The notes: generated by a model not told the origin, from the sequence alone. A stretch of 64,000 bases of DNA from Halomonas sp. HAL1 (GCF_030544485.1 NZ_CP130610.1:2666001-2730000), one strand, 5' to 3'; shown: positions 1 to 10,282, counted from the stretch's first letter. Numbers and translations: made by a program.

Positions 1-542
1 GGAATTTCAGCCGCGGGAAATGTCACCCCATCCAGCTCAAAATCGCCTGTCTCCTGCACTTGACCATTCACAACAGGTACCTGGGAAACGATGGTTTTCT
101 GAATATTGACCTGCCAGATTCTTACCTCGACGACACCATTTTCCGGAATGCGTGATGCATCAACTAGGCCGTTGGCTATCGCAAAGGGGCCAACCGCCGC
201 CGATAGGTTGCCGCAGTTGCCGCTCCAATCAACATAGGGCTTATCGATAGAGACCTGGCCAAACAGGTAATCTACATCGTGTTCGGCTGACTTACTTTTC
301 GACAGAATCACCGTCTTGCTGGTACTTGAGGTCGCCCCGCCCATGCCATCAATCTGTTTTTCGTAAGGGTCGGGGCTGCCGATGACGCGCAGTAGCAACT
401 GATCCCGCGCTACGCCCGGCTGCTGGGCCGCTTCGGGTAGATCATTGAGCTTAAAAAATACGCCTTTACTGGTGCCGCCGCGCATATAGGTGGCCGGGAT
501 CTTTATCTGCGGCACATGTTTGTTTTGAACTGACTCGCTCAT
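1..542 (-). CDS. prpF: PrpF, 2-methylaconitate cis-trans isomerase (C-terminus missing)
   Basis: The frame starts at an ATG at 542-540 and runs open to the window edge, so about 180 N-terminal residues are visible. The start MSESVQNKHVPQIKIPATYM, followed by MRGGTSKG and later SGNCGNLSAA, is typical of PrpF, a diaminopimelate-epimerase-fold enzyme that partners AcnD. In the methylcitrate cycle AcnD and PrpF together replace the Fe-S-independent dehydratase PrpD. An AGGAG ribosome site lies 9 bases before the ATG. It is the last visible gene of the minus-strand prp operon, 97 bases after acnD, with a terminator-like hairpin between them. Family assignment is strong; the missing C-terminus cannot be judged. 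Confidence 0.93.
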   Translation of the reverse strand, partial: MSESVQNKHVPQIKIPATYMRGGTSKGVFFKLNDLPEAAQQPGVARDQLLLRVIGSPDPYEKQIDGMGGATSSTSKTVILSKSKSAEHDVDYLFGQVSIDKPYVDWSGNCGNLSAAVGPFAIANGLVDASRIPENGVVEVRIWQVNIQKTIVSQVPVVNGQVQETGDFELDGVTFPAAEI

Positions 543-561
543 TATTACCACTCCTAAAAAT

Positions 562-621
562 AACCCGGTGCTCTAAGCCTGATTCGAAAAACTAGGTTCG
601 AAAAGCTAAAGACACCGGGTT
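562..621 (-). terminator. Hairpin with T-rich tail between acnD and prpF
   Basis: Nine-base arms AACCCGGTG (562-570) and CACCGGGTT (613-621) are perfectly complementary around a 42-base loop. Read on the minus strand, the distal arm is followed by ATTTTTAGGAG, so a T-rich run sits just before the prpF ribosome site. It could attenuate prpF or stabilise the upstream message. The long loop makes efficient termination doubtful. Confidence 0.45.
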
Positions 622-639
622 CTCTTGGCCAGATACGGT

Positions 640-3249
640 TTAAGCTGCCGACGATTCGAGGAAATCCTGGGCGAAGCGCTGCAGTACGCCTCCAGCGGTG
701 TAAATTGACACCTCCTCGGCCGTATCCAAACGGCACTTCATCACGACGCGCTCGCTGTCTCCATTTTGGCGGTGGATTACCAGCGTGAGCATTGCCCCTG
801 GCGAAACGGCGCCTTCGACATCGAAGGTTTCGGTGCCATCCAGAGCGAGTGTCATGCGTGTAGTACCCGGCTCAAACTCCAGCGGCATCACCCCCATACC
901 GATCAGGTTGGTGCGGTGGATACGTTCAAAGCCTTCGGCGGCAATCGCTTCTACGCCTGCCAGTGCCACGCCTTTGGCCGCCCAGTCCCGTGAAGAGCCC
1001 TGGCCGTAATCCGCCCCGGCAATGATAATCAGCGGCTGCTTACGCGCCATATAGGTTTCAATCGCTTCCCACATTCTGGTCACTTCGCCTTCGGGCTCTA
1101 CCCGCGCCAGCGAGCCCTGTTTTACCTTGCCGTCGGCATCGCGCACCATCTCGTTGAACAACTTCGGGTTGGCGAAGGTAGCGCGCTGGGCAGTCAGGTG
1201 GTCACCGCGGTGGGTGGCGTAGGAGTTGAAGTCTTCCTCCGGCAGGCCCATTTTGGCCAGGTACTCACCCGCCGCGCTGTTGAGCTGTATCGCGTTGGAG
1301 GGCGACAAGTGATCGGTCGTGATATTGTCCGGCAGTATCGCCAGCGGCCGCATGCCTTTAAGAGTTCGTACCTTGGCCATATTGCCCTCCCAGTACGGCG
1401 GACGGCGGATATAAGTGCTCTGGGGCCGCCAGTCATACAGAGGGCTGACCTGGGCGCGGGCGCTCTTATCCAAGTCGAACATGGGAATATAGGTCTGGCG
1501 GAACTGCTCCGGCTTCACCGATGATTTGACGATCGCGTCGATCTCTTCATCCGCTGGCCAGATATCCTTCAAAGTGACGGGGTTCCCCGCCTGATCAACA
1601 CCTAATGCGTCTTTTTCGATATCAAAGCGAATCGTGCCTGCAATGGCGTAAGCGACCACCAACGGTGGTGATGCCAAAAACGCCTGCTGGGCGTGGGGAT
1701 GAATACGGCCATCGAAGTTACGATTACCTGAAAGCACGGCGGTTGCGTAGAGGTCGCGCTCGATAATCTCCTGTTGGATTTTTGGTTCCAGCGCCCCGGA
1801 CATGCCGTTACAGGTGGTGCAGGCGTAAGCCACCACCCCAAAGCCAAGGTTTTCCAGCTCGCTCATCAACCCGGCTTCTTCCAGGTACATCTTGACGGTT
1901 TTCGAGCCCGGCGCCAGCGACGACTTCACCCACGGCTTACGCAGCAGACCCAGCCGATTGGCGTTACGGGCAATTAGCCCGGCGGCAACCATATTACGAG
2001 GGTTAGAGGTATTGGTGCAGCTGGTGATGGCGGCGATGATAACCGCGCCATCAGGCATTCTGCCCGCTTTCTCCTCTTCCCGCGCAGCCTCAAGCCCTAC
2101 CGCAATGCCACGTTGGGCAAGCTCTGAAGTGGGCAAATGGGCGTGAGGGTTAGAGGGCCCCGCCAGGGTGCGCTTCACTGACGAGAGATCAAAGGTCAGC
2201 ACCCGCTCATACTCAACCTCGGTCAAACTATCCGCCCAGAGGCCAGTGTGCTTGGCGTAGGTTTCCACCAGCGCCACCTGTTCATCTTCACGGCCGGTAA
2301 TTTTCAGGTAATCGATGGTTTGACCATCGATGTAGAACATCGCCGCGGTCGCGCCGTATTCGGGGGTCATATTCGAAATCGTGGCGCGATCACCCACGGT
2401 GAGCGCATCGGCGCCTTCACCATAAAACTCCAAGTAGGCCCCGACCACCCGCTCTTTACGCAGAAATTCGGTAATTGCCAGCACCATATCGGTGCCGGTA
2501 ATCCCCGGCTGCAGCTTGCCGGTCAGCTCCACGCCGACTATATCCGGCAGGCGCATCATGGAGGCACGCCCCAGCATTACGCTTTCGGCTTCCAGGCCAC
2601 CCACGCCCACCGAGATAACGCCCAAGGCATCGACCATGGGCGTATGGCTATCGGTCCCCACACAGGTATCGGGGTAGGCAATGCCGTCGCGGTTCTGCAC
2701 CACCGGTGACATCTTCTCCAGATTGATCTGGTGCATGATGCCGTTGCCAGGAGGAATCACATCGACGTTCTCAAATGCCGTCTTGGTCCAGTTAATGAAA
2801 TGGAAGCGGTCATCGTTGCGACGATCTTCAATGGCACGGTTTTTCTCGAAGGCGCCCTCTTCTGAGCCTGCGTGCTCCACCGCCAGCGAGTGGTCGACAA
2901 TCAGTTGGGTGGGCACCACCGGGTTGACCTTGGCGGGGTCGCCGCCCTTTTCGGCGATGGCGTCACGCAACCCGGCCAAGTCGACCAGCGCAGTCTGGCC
3001 GAGGATATCGTGACAGACGACACGTGCGGGGTACCAGGGAAAATCCATGTCGCTCCTGCGCTCAATCAGCTGTTTTAGCGCATCGGTGAGCAGGTCAGGA
3101 TCGCAGCGGCGCACCAATTGTTCCGCCAGTACACGGGAGGTATACGGCAACTGTGCATAGGCACCGGGCTGAATATCTTCCACCGCCTCGCGAGCATCAA
3201 AAAACTCAAGCTCTGTGCCAGGCAGGGGTTTACGGTATTGGGTATTCAT
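640..3249 (-). CDS. acnD: AcnD, Fe/S-dependent 2-methylcitrate dehydratase
   Basis: An 869-residue aconitase-family protein. It dehydrates 2-methylcitrate to 2-methylaconitate, which PrpF isomerises for rehydration in propionyl-CoA catabolism. The three cysteines expected to hold the 4Fe-4S cluster are visible: Cys411 in the TSCTNTS motif, and Cys477 and Cys480 in the CTTCNGMSG motif, the last being the AcnD rather than AcnA form. The C-terminal swivel domain has GADYGQGSSRDWAAKG. The ATG at 3249 (MNTQYRKPLPG) was chosen because it matches family N-termini; the frame stays open 31 codons further upstream into the hairpin after prpC. Its ribosome site is weak. Housekeeping aconitase is the alternative, but prpB, prpC and prpF alongside make AcnD clear. 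Confidence 0.95.
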   Translation of the reverse strand: MNTQYRKPLPGTELEFFDAREAVEDIQPGAYAQLPYTSRVLAEQLVRRCDPDLLTDALKQLIERRSDMDFPWYPARVVCHDILGQTALVDLAGLRDAIAEKGGDPAKVNPVVPTQLIVDHSLAVEHAGSEEGAFEKNRAIEDRRNDDRFHFINWTKTAFENVDVIPPGNGIMHQINLEKMSPVVQNRDGIAYPDTCVGTDSHTPMVDALGVISVGVGGLEAESVMLGRASMMRLPDIVGVELTGKLQPGITGTDMVLAITEFLRKERVVGAYLEFYGEGADALTVGDRATISNMTPEYGATAAMFYIDGQTIDYLKITGREDEQVALVETYAKHTGLWADSLTEVEYERVLTFDLSSVKRTLAGPSNPHAHLPTSELAQRGIAVGLEAAREEEKAGRMPDGAVIIAAITSCTNTSNPRNMVAAGLIARNANRLGLLRKPWVKSSLAPGSKTVKMYLEEAGLMSELENLGFGVVAYACTTCNGMSGALEPKIQQEIIERDLYATAVLSGNRNFDGRIHPHAQQAFLASPPLVVAYAIAGTIRFDIEKDALGVDQAGNPVTLKDIWPADEEIDAIVKSSVKPEQFRQTYIPMFDLDKSARAQVSPLYDWRPQSTYIRRPPYWEGNMAKVRTLKGMRPLAILPDNITTDHLSPSNAIQLNSAAGEYLAKMGLPEEDFNSYATHRGDHLTAQRATFANPKLFNEMVRDADGKVKQGSLARVEPEGEVTRMWEAIETYMARKQPLIIIAGADYGQGSSRDWAAKGVALAGVEAIAAEGFERIHRTNLIGMGVMPLEFEPGTTRMTLALDGTETFDVEGAVSPGAMLTLVIHRQNGDSERVVMKCRLDTAEEVSIYTAGGVLQRFAQDFLESSAA

Positions 3250-3276
3250 AGCAGGCAGACTCACAAGAAGGGGCTG

Positions 3277-3304
3277 AAAAAGCCCGGTTATCAAGCCACC
3301 GGGC
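3277..3304 (-). terminator. Intrinsic-terminator-like hairpin between prpC and acnD
   Basis: On the minus strand GCCCGGT (3304-3298), a 9-base loop and ACCGGGC (3288-3282) form a perfect 7-bp stem followed directly by five T residues (3281-3277). This has the full form of a rho-independent terminator, yet it lies inside the prp operon, 10 bases past the prpC stop and about 30 bases before acnD. It probably lowers acnD-prpF expression relative to prpBC. Confidence 0.7.
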
Positions 3305-3314
3305 ATCACGCTGG

Positions 3315-4442
3315 TCAGTCTCGCGCTTCTATAGGTACCCACTCGCTCTTCTCGGGGCCTGTGTAATCGGCACTAGGGCGAATGATGCGGTTGTTGGCTC
3401 GCTGTTCAAAAACGTGGGCCGCCCAACCTGTCAGACGTGACATGACAAAAATCGGCGTGAACAGCTTGGTGGGTATATCCATAAAGTGGTATGCGCTAGC
3501 GTGGAAGAAGTCCGCGTTACAGAATAGCTTTTTCTCGCGCCACATAACGGCTTCAACTCGCTCGGAAACCGGGTAAAGCACCTTATCGCCTACGTCGTCG
3601 GAGAGCTTCTTGGACCAGTGCTTGATAATCGCGTTGCGCGGATCGGACTCGCGGTAGATCGCATGACCAAAGCCCATGATCTTGTCCTTACGCTCCAGCA
3701 TGCCCATGATTTTGCTTTCTGCTTCTTCCGGCGACTGCCAATCCTCGATCATCGCCATGGCCGCTTCGTTGGCGCCGCCATGCAGGGGCCCGCGCAGTGA
3801 ACCAATCGCGCCGGTCACGCAGGAGTGCATATCGGAAAGCGTTGAGGCACAAACTCGTGCTGTGAAGGTAGAGGCGTTGAACTCGTGCTCGGCGTAAAGA
3901 ATCAGCGAGACGTTCATTACCCGGGCATGCAGCTCAGAGGCGGGTTCGCCACGCAGCATGTTAAGGAAATGGCCGCCCACTGAATTATCGTCGGTTTCAG
4001 TGTCGATACGCACACCGTCGTGAGAGAAGCGATACCAGTAGCAAATAATCGAAGGCAGCACCGCTAGCAGTCGGTCAGCTACGTCCTGCTGCTGATCGAA
4101 GCTCTCTTCGGTTTCTAGATTGCCCAGCATTGAGGTGCCGGTGCGCATCACATCCATCGGGTGAGCGTCTTTGGGAATCTGCTCAAGTACCGTTTTCAGC
4201 GCATCGGGCAAGCCGCGCAGGCTTTTGAGCTTGCTGATGTAGTGATCTAATTCGCCCTGGTTGGGCAGCTTGCCTTTTAACAGCAGGTAAGCAACCTCTT
4301 CAAATTTGGCTTTTTCGGCGAGCTCTTTAATATCAAAGCCGCGGTAGGTCAGGCCTGAGCCTGTTTTGCCTACCGTACACAGCGCGGTGGAACCGGCGCT
4401 CTGGCCACGCAGTCCTGCACCTGTCACGGGTTTATCAGCCAT
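3315..4442 (-). CDS. prpC: PrpC, 2-methylcitrate synthase
   Basis: A 375-residue citrate-synthase-family enzyme condensing propionyl-CoA with oxaloacetate to 2-methylcitrate, the entry step of the cycle. The catalytic set is visible: His in GPLHGGANEA, His in GFGHAIYRESDPR, and Asp in HFMDIPTKLF. The N-terminus (TGAGLRGQSAG, then TYRGFDIKELAE) and the short length fit the 2-methylcitrate synthase type rather than the roughly 430-residue housekeeping citrate synthase. An AGGAG ribosome site precedes the ATG. It lies 74 bases after prpB in the same operon. Confidence 0.96.
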   Translation of the reverse strand: MADKPVTGAGLRGQSAGSTALCTVGKTGSGLTYRGFDIKELAEKAKFEEVAYLLLKGKLPNQGELDHYISKLKSLRGLPDALKTVLEQIPKDAHPMDVMRTGTSMLGNLETEESFDQQQDVADRLLAVLPSIICYWYRFSHDGVRIDTETDDNSVGGHFLNMLRGEPASELHARVMNVSLILYAEHEFNASTFTARVCASTLSDMHSCVTGAIGSLRGPLHGGANEAAMAMIEDWQSPEEAESKIMGMLERKDKIMGFGHAIYRESDPRNAIIKHWSKKLSDDVGDKVLYPVSERVEAVMWREKKLFCNADFFHASAYHFMDIPTKLFTPIFVMSRLTGWAAHVFEQRANNRIIRPSADYTGPEKSEWVPIEARD

Positions 4443-4516
4443 GGTGTGTCTCCTAACTCTGCTTTTATTTTAAATTGTGTTTTTTAAATATGGTGGTTGT
4501 TAAGCTGGCGCTTGGT

Positions 4517-5407
4517 TTACTGGTCGCCCCCTTTTTCGGCAAACAGGGCGTCCAGTTTCTGTTCAAAGTCGTGGTAATTGAGAAAGTCGTAGAGTTCATC
4601 GCGGGTCTGCATGATAGGCACCACGTCTTTTTGGTGGCCGTTGTCGAGGATGCTTTGATAGACCTGCAGTGCCGCAGCGTTCATGGCGCGGAAGGCCGAG
4701 AGCGGGTAAAGCACCATGCGGCAACCAACGTCGCCCAACTCGGATTGGGTAAACAGCGGGGTAGCGCCGAATTCGGTGATGTTGGCCAAAATCGGCGCAT
4801 TGACCCGCTCACAGAAAGCTTTGTAATCATCTAAGGTATGAACCGCTTCGGCGAAGATGGCATCTGCCCCGGCTTCCACGCAGGCATTGGCCCGCTCAAT
4901 GGCCGCATCAAGGCCCTCTTTTTGAAACGCATCGGTGCGGGCAATCAAATAGAAGTCGGGATCGATCTTGGCATCGGCGGCGGCTTTGATACGGTCAACC
5001 ATCTCCTGCTGGGAGACAATCGCCTTATTGGGGCGGTGCCCACAGCGCTTTTGCGCCACCTGGTCTTCCATATGCACTGCGGCTACGCCAGCGCGCTGCA
5101 TCTCTTTCACGGTGCGGGCGATATTAAAGGCGCCGCCCCAGCCGGTATCGATATCCACCAGCAGCGGGAGCTCGGTGGCGCCGCAGATACGGTGAGCATC
5201 TTCCATCACATCATTCATGGTCGTCATGCCCAGATCCGGCAAGCCGAACGAGGCGTTGGCAACACCGCCACCGGAAAGGTAAATGGCTTGATGGCCTACT
5301 TTTTCGGCCATCAGCGCTGTATAGGCATTAATCGTGCCTAAGATTGGCAGCGGGCGGTTGGTCTCTAGCGCGGCCCGAAAGCGGGCGCCGGGAGTCATCT
5401 GGGACAT
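4517..5407 (-). CDS. prpB: PrpB, 2-methylisocitrate lyase
   Basis: A 296-residue isocitrate-lyase/PEP-mutase superfamily enzyme that cleaves 2-methylisocitrate to pyruvate and succinate, the last step of the methylcitrate cycle. KRCGHRPNK, the PrpB form of the lyase signature with its catalytic Cys, is present. The metal-binding acidic residues sit in [11 protein letters not shown] and in the MEDQ segment. An AGGAG ribosome site sits 9 bases before the ATG at 5407. In the 56-base gap to prpR there are two adjacent near-identical 10-mers (5436-5445 and 5446-5455, TTATGTTTA core), whose meaning is unknown. Confidence 0.97.
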   Translation of the reverse strand: MSQMTPGARFRAALETNRPLPILGTINAYTALMAEKVGHQAIYLSGGGVANASFGLPDLGMTTMNDVMEDAHRICGATELPLLVDIDTGWGGAFNIARTVKEMQRAGVAAVHMEDQVAQKRCGHRPNKAIVSQQEMVDRIKAAADAKIDPDFYLIARTDAFQKEGLDAAIERANACVEAGADAIFAEAVHTLDDYKAFCERVNAPILANITEFGATPLFTQSELGDVGCRMVLYPLSAFRAMNAAALQVYQSILDNGHQKDVVPIMQTRDELYDFLNYHDFEQKLDALFAEKGGDQ

Positions 5408-5463
5408 GGGGCGTATCTCCTGTTACTCATTTCTACTTATGTTTAGTTATGTTTAACGACGAC

Positions 5464-6237
5464 TTAACGATGAGATTCTGATGCTGTCTGTTCGAGGGTC
5501 GCTGCGTAGCGGTCTGCCACATTGGCTCGGGAGGCGCTAACATGGCGGCGCATCAACAGTTCAGCCAGTTCAGCATCGCCCGCTTCGATGGCATCGACAA
5601 TGCGATGGTGCTCAACAAAAGCTCGCTGTGGTCGCGTGCCACTGGCACTAAACTGAGTGCGATAAAGGCGCACAAGGTAGTAAAGGTCATCGCAGAGCAG
5701 ATTCATTAGCATTTTGTTGTGGCTGCCCTGAACGATGCAGTAGTGAAAATCGAGGTCGCCTTCGCGCTGATAATAAGCTTCACCACGCTTTAGGTCGGCC
5801 TGACCTTCGTGAAGTGCCAGAACATCCCGCAACCCCTGTACCTCTTCCGGCGACATATGCTCCGCCGCCAGGCGCGCCGCCATACTTTCCAGAGCTTCAC
5901 GCAGGTCAAAGAGCTCTAGAAGCTCCTTCATTGAGAGCTGAACTACGCGCGCGCCTACATGAGGAACACGCTCAATCAGGCGGTGTGCTTCCAAGCGCCG
6001 CATTGCTTCACGCAAGGGCCCTCGGGAAATACCGTAGGTTTTAGACAGCCCTGGCTCGGTGATTTTACTGCCGGGTGCGAGCTCACCGCGCACGATGGCA
6101 TCCTGCAACTGATGAAATACCCGCTCCGCGAGCGTGCGTACTTCGGGTACAGCCATTTCCGAGGCGGTTGCCTCAGAACCTGCTGTTGCTGAGGAAGCGT
6201 TGGCGGCAGTAGACGAGTTAGAAGCGAGTGTTGCCAT
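5464..6237 (-). CDS. prpR: GntR-family (FadR/FCD) regulator of the prp operon
   Basis: A 257-residue regulator. After a Ser/Ala-rich N-terminal tail of about 30 residues comes a GntR winged helix (LAERVFHQLQDAIVRGELAPGSKI, TYGISRGPLREAMRRLE). A C-terminal FCD ligand domain follows, with metal-binding-type residues in DFHYCIVQGSHN and VEHHRIVDAIEAGD. It heads the minus-strand operon prpR-prpB-prpC-acnD-prpF and probably represses it until a methylcitrate-cycle intermediate accumulates; the ligand is inferred. The ATG at 6237 follows a perfect palindrome by only 4 bases and lacks a clear ribosome site. The frame also stays open upstream, and other starts (6297 or 6156) are possible. The gene name follows context only: several unrelated regulator families are called PrpR. 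Confidence 0.85.
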   Translation of the reverse strand: MATLASNSSTAANASSATAGSEATASEMAVPEVRTLAERVFHQLQDAIVRGELAPGSKITEPGLSKTYGISRGPLREAMRRLEAHRLIERVPHVGARVVQLSMKELLELFDLREALESMAARLAAEHMSPEEVQGLRDVLALHEGQADLKRGEAYYQREGDLDFHYCIVQGSHNKMLMNLLCDDLYYLVRLYRTQFSASGTRPQRAFVEHHRIVDAIEAGDAELAELLMRRHVSASRANVADRYAATLEQTASESHR

Positions 6238-6241
6238 GATT

Positions 6242-6255
6242 AATTGTCGACAATT
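6242..6255. promoter_or_regulatory. Palindromic GntR-type operator upstream of prpR
   Basis: AATTGTCGACAATT is a perfect 14-base palindrome. It lies 4 bases before the prpR start and downstream of the predicted transcription start. FadR-subfamily GntR regulators bind short palindromes of this type, so this is the likely autoregulatory operator for the whole operon. No second copy was seen elsewhere in the operon. Confidence 0.7.
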
Positions 6256-6261
6256 GAAAAG

Positions 6262-6297
6262 TAAACAAACTCTAGCGCGTGTCATTTGAACCGTCAA
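6262..6297 (-). promoter_or_regulatory. Predicted sigma70 promoter of the prp operon
   Basis: On the minus strand TTGACG (6297-6292) and TAGAGT (6274-6269) are separated by 17 bases, matching the -35 consensus at 5 of 6 and the -10 consensus at 4 of 6. Transcription would start near 6262, giving a leader of about 25 bases that contains the palindromic operator. Confidence 0.5.
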
Positions 6298-6503
6298 CTA
6301 GCCTAGATAGCCGATTTTGTACGCCTTTCGTTGTACTGATAGGGACAACCAGATCAGCTCTGTCAACAATCAAGCAGTTATTGTTAGGTAACGAGTGGTG
6401 GGTTGCAGTTGCGTAGCGTTAAATGCGACAGGCGTCTAACACTGGTGTCATTGCCTACGCCCCTCTAAAATGGCTCGCCCTTTACTGGCGAGGCGTTTGC
6501 TTA

Positions 6504-7859
6504 ATGATCAAGGCGTTGTCGATGACTTCCCTGCCCTATCCACCCGACCCCTTGGGTGTATTCGCCCGCCTGCGCGCCAGACCCGGCGCGGTGCTGCTCG
6601 ATAGTGGTCGCCCGATTGCCAATGGTCGCTTTGATATTATCAGCAGCGACCCCCTGGCTACGCTGGAAGTGACGAGCGACGGCAACCCGAGCCTCTCATC
6701 TCATCAGTTCAGCCCTCCACCACACCTAGCCAACGATGCGTTTGCGCTGCAGCAGTGGCTATTGGATCAGTTAGATATTCCTAATGAGCTCAGTGAACTC
6801 CCTTTTCTTGGCGGTTTGATTGGCTATTGGGGCTACGATTTAGGACGTAAAACCTTATCAATACCTAGCGGTCAAACGAGCCCGGTCGCACTACCACAAG
6901 CCCGCCTAGGACTTTACGATTGGTGTATTACGCTAGATCACGTGGCCCAGCAGGCATGGTTAATTGCCACGCCGGAACGTCGTGACCAGGTAAAAACCTG
7001 GCTAGCCGGGTCACCAGACCAGCCAGGCACATTTACACTTAATAATGCCTTTCAGGCCGAGCTTAGCCATGACCAGTACGTCTCGCGTTTTAACGCTGTG
7101 CAGCGCTATATACGGGCGGGAGATTGCTACCAGATCAATTTAGCGCAGCGTTTTTATGCCGACTATGAGGGGGATGAGTGGCAAGCGTACCTGCGATTGC
7201 GTCAGGCAACGCCCACGCCTTTTTCGGGCTTCATGGCCTGGGGAGATAAAGCCGTACTCTCACTTTCGCCGGAGCGTTTTATCCAATGCAGCAACAGAGA
7301 AGTCGAAACGCGGCCCATCAAAGGCACCCGTCCGCGGGGCGCAACGCCAGAAGAAGATCAGGCGTTAGCGGAACAGCTATTGAGCAGCACTAAAGATCGC
7401 GCTGAAAATGTGATGATCGTTGACTTGCTACGCAATGACTTAGGCCGCGTGTGTAAGCCTGGCTCCATTCGCGTGCCGCAGCTGTGCCGCTTGGAGAGCT
7501 ACCCCAACGTGCACCACCTAGTTAGCGTCGTGCAGGGAACGCTGGCCGATAGCTATACCCCACTGTCACTTCTTGAAGCCGCTTTTCCCGGCGGCTCGAT
7601 TACCGGCGCGCCCAAGGTTCGCGCCATGCAGATTATTGATGAATTAGAGCCCTGCCAGCGCAGCGTCTATTGCGGCAGCTTAGGTTATGTCGATGTACGC
7701 GGCAGTATGGATACTTCCATCGCCATTCGGACGATGGTTGCCGAGTCGGGAAGATTACATGTATGGGGCGGAGGCGGCTTAGTGGCAGACTCTCAAGCGG
7801 ACGAAGAGTACACCGAAACACTGGATAAGATTCGCCACCTAATTGGCGCCCTGGAATAA
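6504..7859 (+). CDS. pabB: PabB, aminodeoxychorismate synthase component I
   Basis: A 451-residue chorismate-utilising enzyme that makes 4-amino-4-deoxychorismate for folate synthesis, using ammonia from a PabA/TrpG-type glutaminase. The motif PIKGTRPRG at Lys273 is diagnostic: PabB uses this Lys, where TrpE has Ala. FPGGSITGAPK and the C-terminal GGGLVADSQADEEY are also present. The ATG at 6504 was preferred because the conserved N-terminal domain begins close behind it; ATGs at 6423 and 6522 are alternatives. The glutaminase partner is probably the trpG product near 26 kb. The gene is divergent from prpR. Confidence 0.92.
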   Translation: MIKALSMTSLPYPPDPLGVFARLRARPGAVLLDSGRPIANGRFDIISSDPLATLEVTSDGNPSLSSHQFSPPPHLANDAFALQQWLLDQLDIPNELSELPFLGGLIGYWGYDLGRKTLSIPSGQTSPVALPQARLGLYDWCITLDHVAQQAWLIATPERRDQVKTWLAGSPDQPGTFTLNNAFQAELSHDQYVSRFNAVQRYIRAGDCYQINLAQRFYADYEGDEWQAYLRLRQATPTPFSGFMAWGDKAVLSLSPERFIQCSNREVETRPIKGTRPRGATPEEDQALAEQLLSSTKDRAENVMIVDLLRNDLGRVCKPGSIRVPQLCRLESYPNVHHLVSVVQGTLADSYTPLSLLEAAFPGGSITGAPKVRAMQIIDELEPCQRSVYCGSLGYVDVRGSMDTSIAIRTMVAESGRLHVWGGGGLVADSQADEEYTETLDKIRHLIGALE

Positions 7860-7884
7860 GCAATTAAATTTCTATATCAAAAAG

Positions 7885-7894
7885 GAATATAAAA
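7885..7894 (+). promoter_or_regulatory. AT-rich element shared with the sulfate transporter promoter
   Basis: GAATATAAAA occurs 82 bases before the cysH start and again, identically, at 30713-30722 before sbp. Both genes are expected CysB targets, so this may be one half of a CysB site or a common -10 region. The upstream inverted half is clear at sbp but degenerate here. Confidence 0.3.
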
Positions 7895-7976
7895 GCCTAA
7901 CTAAACGGTATTGGGGCGTCAGGGGTCGGGTTTGATAGCCTAGTCACCATAACTCTACACCCGAACAGGAGGCAGC

Positions 7977-8597
7977 ATGTCCTCAGAGCTTGAAGCGATC
8001 AATAACGAATTTGCTAACAACCCGCAGGGTTTGGTTGAGTGGGCTTTAGCCCAGGGCGCGCGACCTATCTGCACCACTAACTTTCGCCCTTTTGAGGCGG
8101 TGATTCTGCACATGGTCAGCCGGGTACGCCCGGATATACCGATTGTGTGGATGGACAGCGGTTACAACACCGAGGCGACCTATCAATTCGCCGACGAGGT
8201 GATAAAACAACTCAATCTCAATATCGTCAGCTTTGTGCCCCGTCGTACCCGCGCCCACCGTGAAGCGCTGGACGGCCTCATGCCGGGCATTGACGACCCG
8301 CGCCATGCAGCCTTTACTCAGGAAGTGAAACTCGAACCTTTCGAGCGTGCGTTGCGTGAAATGCAGCCCGACGTATGGTTTACCGCGCTACGCGCTGAAG
8401 ACACCCCCGAACGCGCCAAAATGCAGGCGGTTAGCCGCAACAGCGACGGCCTGTTAAAAGTGGCACCGCTGCTACAGTGGAGCGCTAAAGATATGTATCA
8501 GTACCTACAGGCGCATAATCTACCCAACAACTTCGACTACTTTGACCCCACAAAGGTGGAAGAGAAGCGCGAATGCGGGCTGCATTTACAGCACTGA
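7977..8597 (+). CDS. cysH: CysH, phosphoadenylyl-sulfate (PAPS) reductase
   Basis: A 206-residue cytoplasmic enzyme that reduces PAPS to sulfite with thioredoxin or glutaredoxin in assimilatory sulfate reduction. It has the adenine-nucleotide alpha hydrolase fold, with WMDSGYNTEATYQFAD and the substrate segment RAEDTPERAKM. The catalytic Cys200 lies in the terminal ECGLH motif. No CC/CxxC cysteines are present, so it is the Fe-S-free PAPS type, not an APS reductase. It is shorter than the enterobacterial enzyme of about 244 residues, mostly at the N-terminus. AGGAGG precedes the ATG. It is convergent with cysB across only 13 bases, and a thioredoxin gene lies just beyond. Confidence 0.93.
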   Translation: MSSELEAINNEFANNPQGLVEWALAQGARPICTTNFRPFEAVILHMVSRVRPDIPIVWMDSGYNTEATYQFADEVIKQLNLNIVSFVPRRTRAHREALDGLMPGIDDPRHAAFTQEVKLEPFERALREMQPDVWFTALRAEDTPERAKMQAVSRNSDGLLKVAPLLQWSAKDMYQYLQAHNLPNNFDYFDPTKVEEKRECGLHLQH

Positions 8598-8610
8598 TAC
8601 TCGCCAATAA

Positions 8611-9958
<1,348 letters not shown>

Positions 9959-10282
9959 ATGGCTAATAATGTTGATGTCACCAACGCCAATTTTGAGCAA
10001 GAAGTCCTCAACGCTGAACAGCCTGTGCTAATGAAGTTCTGGGCGCCTTGGTGTGGCCCGTGCAAAGTCATGGCCCCGGTCGTTGATGAAGTGGCTGCAG
10101 AGCGTCAGGACAGCCTGAAAGTCGTTAGTGTCAATGTTGACGATGCACCTGAAATTGCTGCCGAGCAAGGCGTACGCGGTGTACCTACCGTGATGCTGTT
10201 TAAAGCAGGCACCAAAGTCGCCTCACTGGTTGGCGCGCAATCCAAATCACAACTGACGCAGTTCATCGAACAGAACGCCTGA
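9959..10282 (+). CDS. trxA: Thioredoxin
   Basis: A 107-residue single-domain thioredoxin, the full family length. The redox motif WCGPCK has Cys32 and Cys35 after FWAPWC, and the cis-proline loop is GVPTVMLF. It acts as a general cytoplasmic disulfide reductant and could donate electrons to the neighbouring CysH reaction and to peroxiredoxins. GGGAGA precedes the ATG. There may be further thioredoxins in the genome, so the symbol is by family and not proof that this is the main one. Confidence 0.9.
   Translation: MANNVDVTNANFEQEVLNAEQPVLMKFWAPWCGPCKVMAPVVDEVAAERQDSLKVVSVNVDDAPEIAAEQGVRGVPTVMLFKAGTKVASLVGAQSKSQLTQFIEQNA

Noticed and set aside
640..3249. Possible housekeeping aconitase AcnA
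   Set aside because: The CTTCNGMSG motif and position between prpC and prpF fit AcnD.
6504..7859. Possible trpE (anthranilate synthase component I)
   Set aside because: The PIKGTRPRG motif with Lys273 and the C-terminal pattern are those of PabB, and the gene is far from trpGDC.
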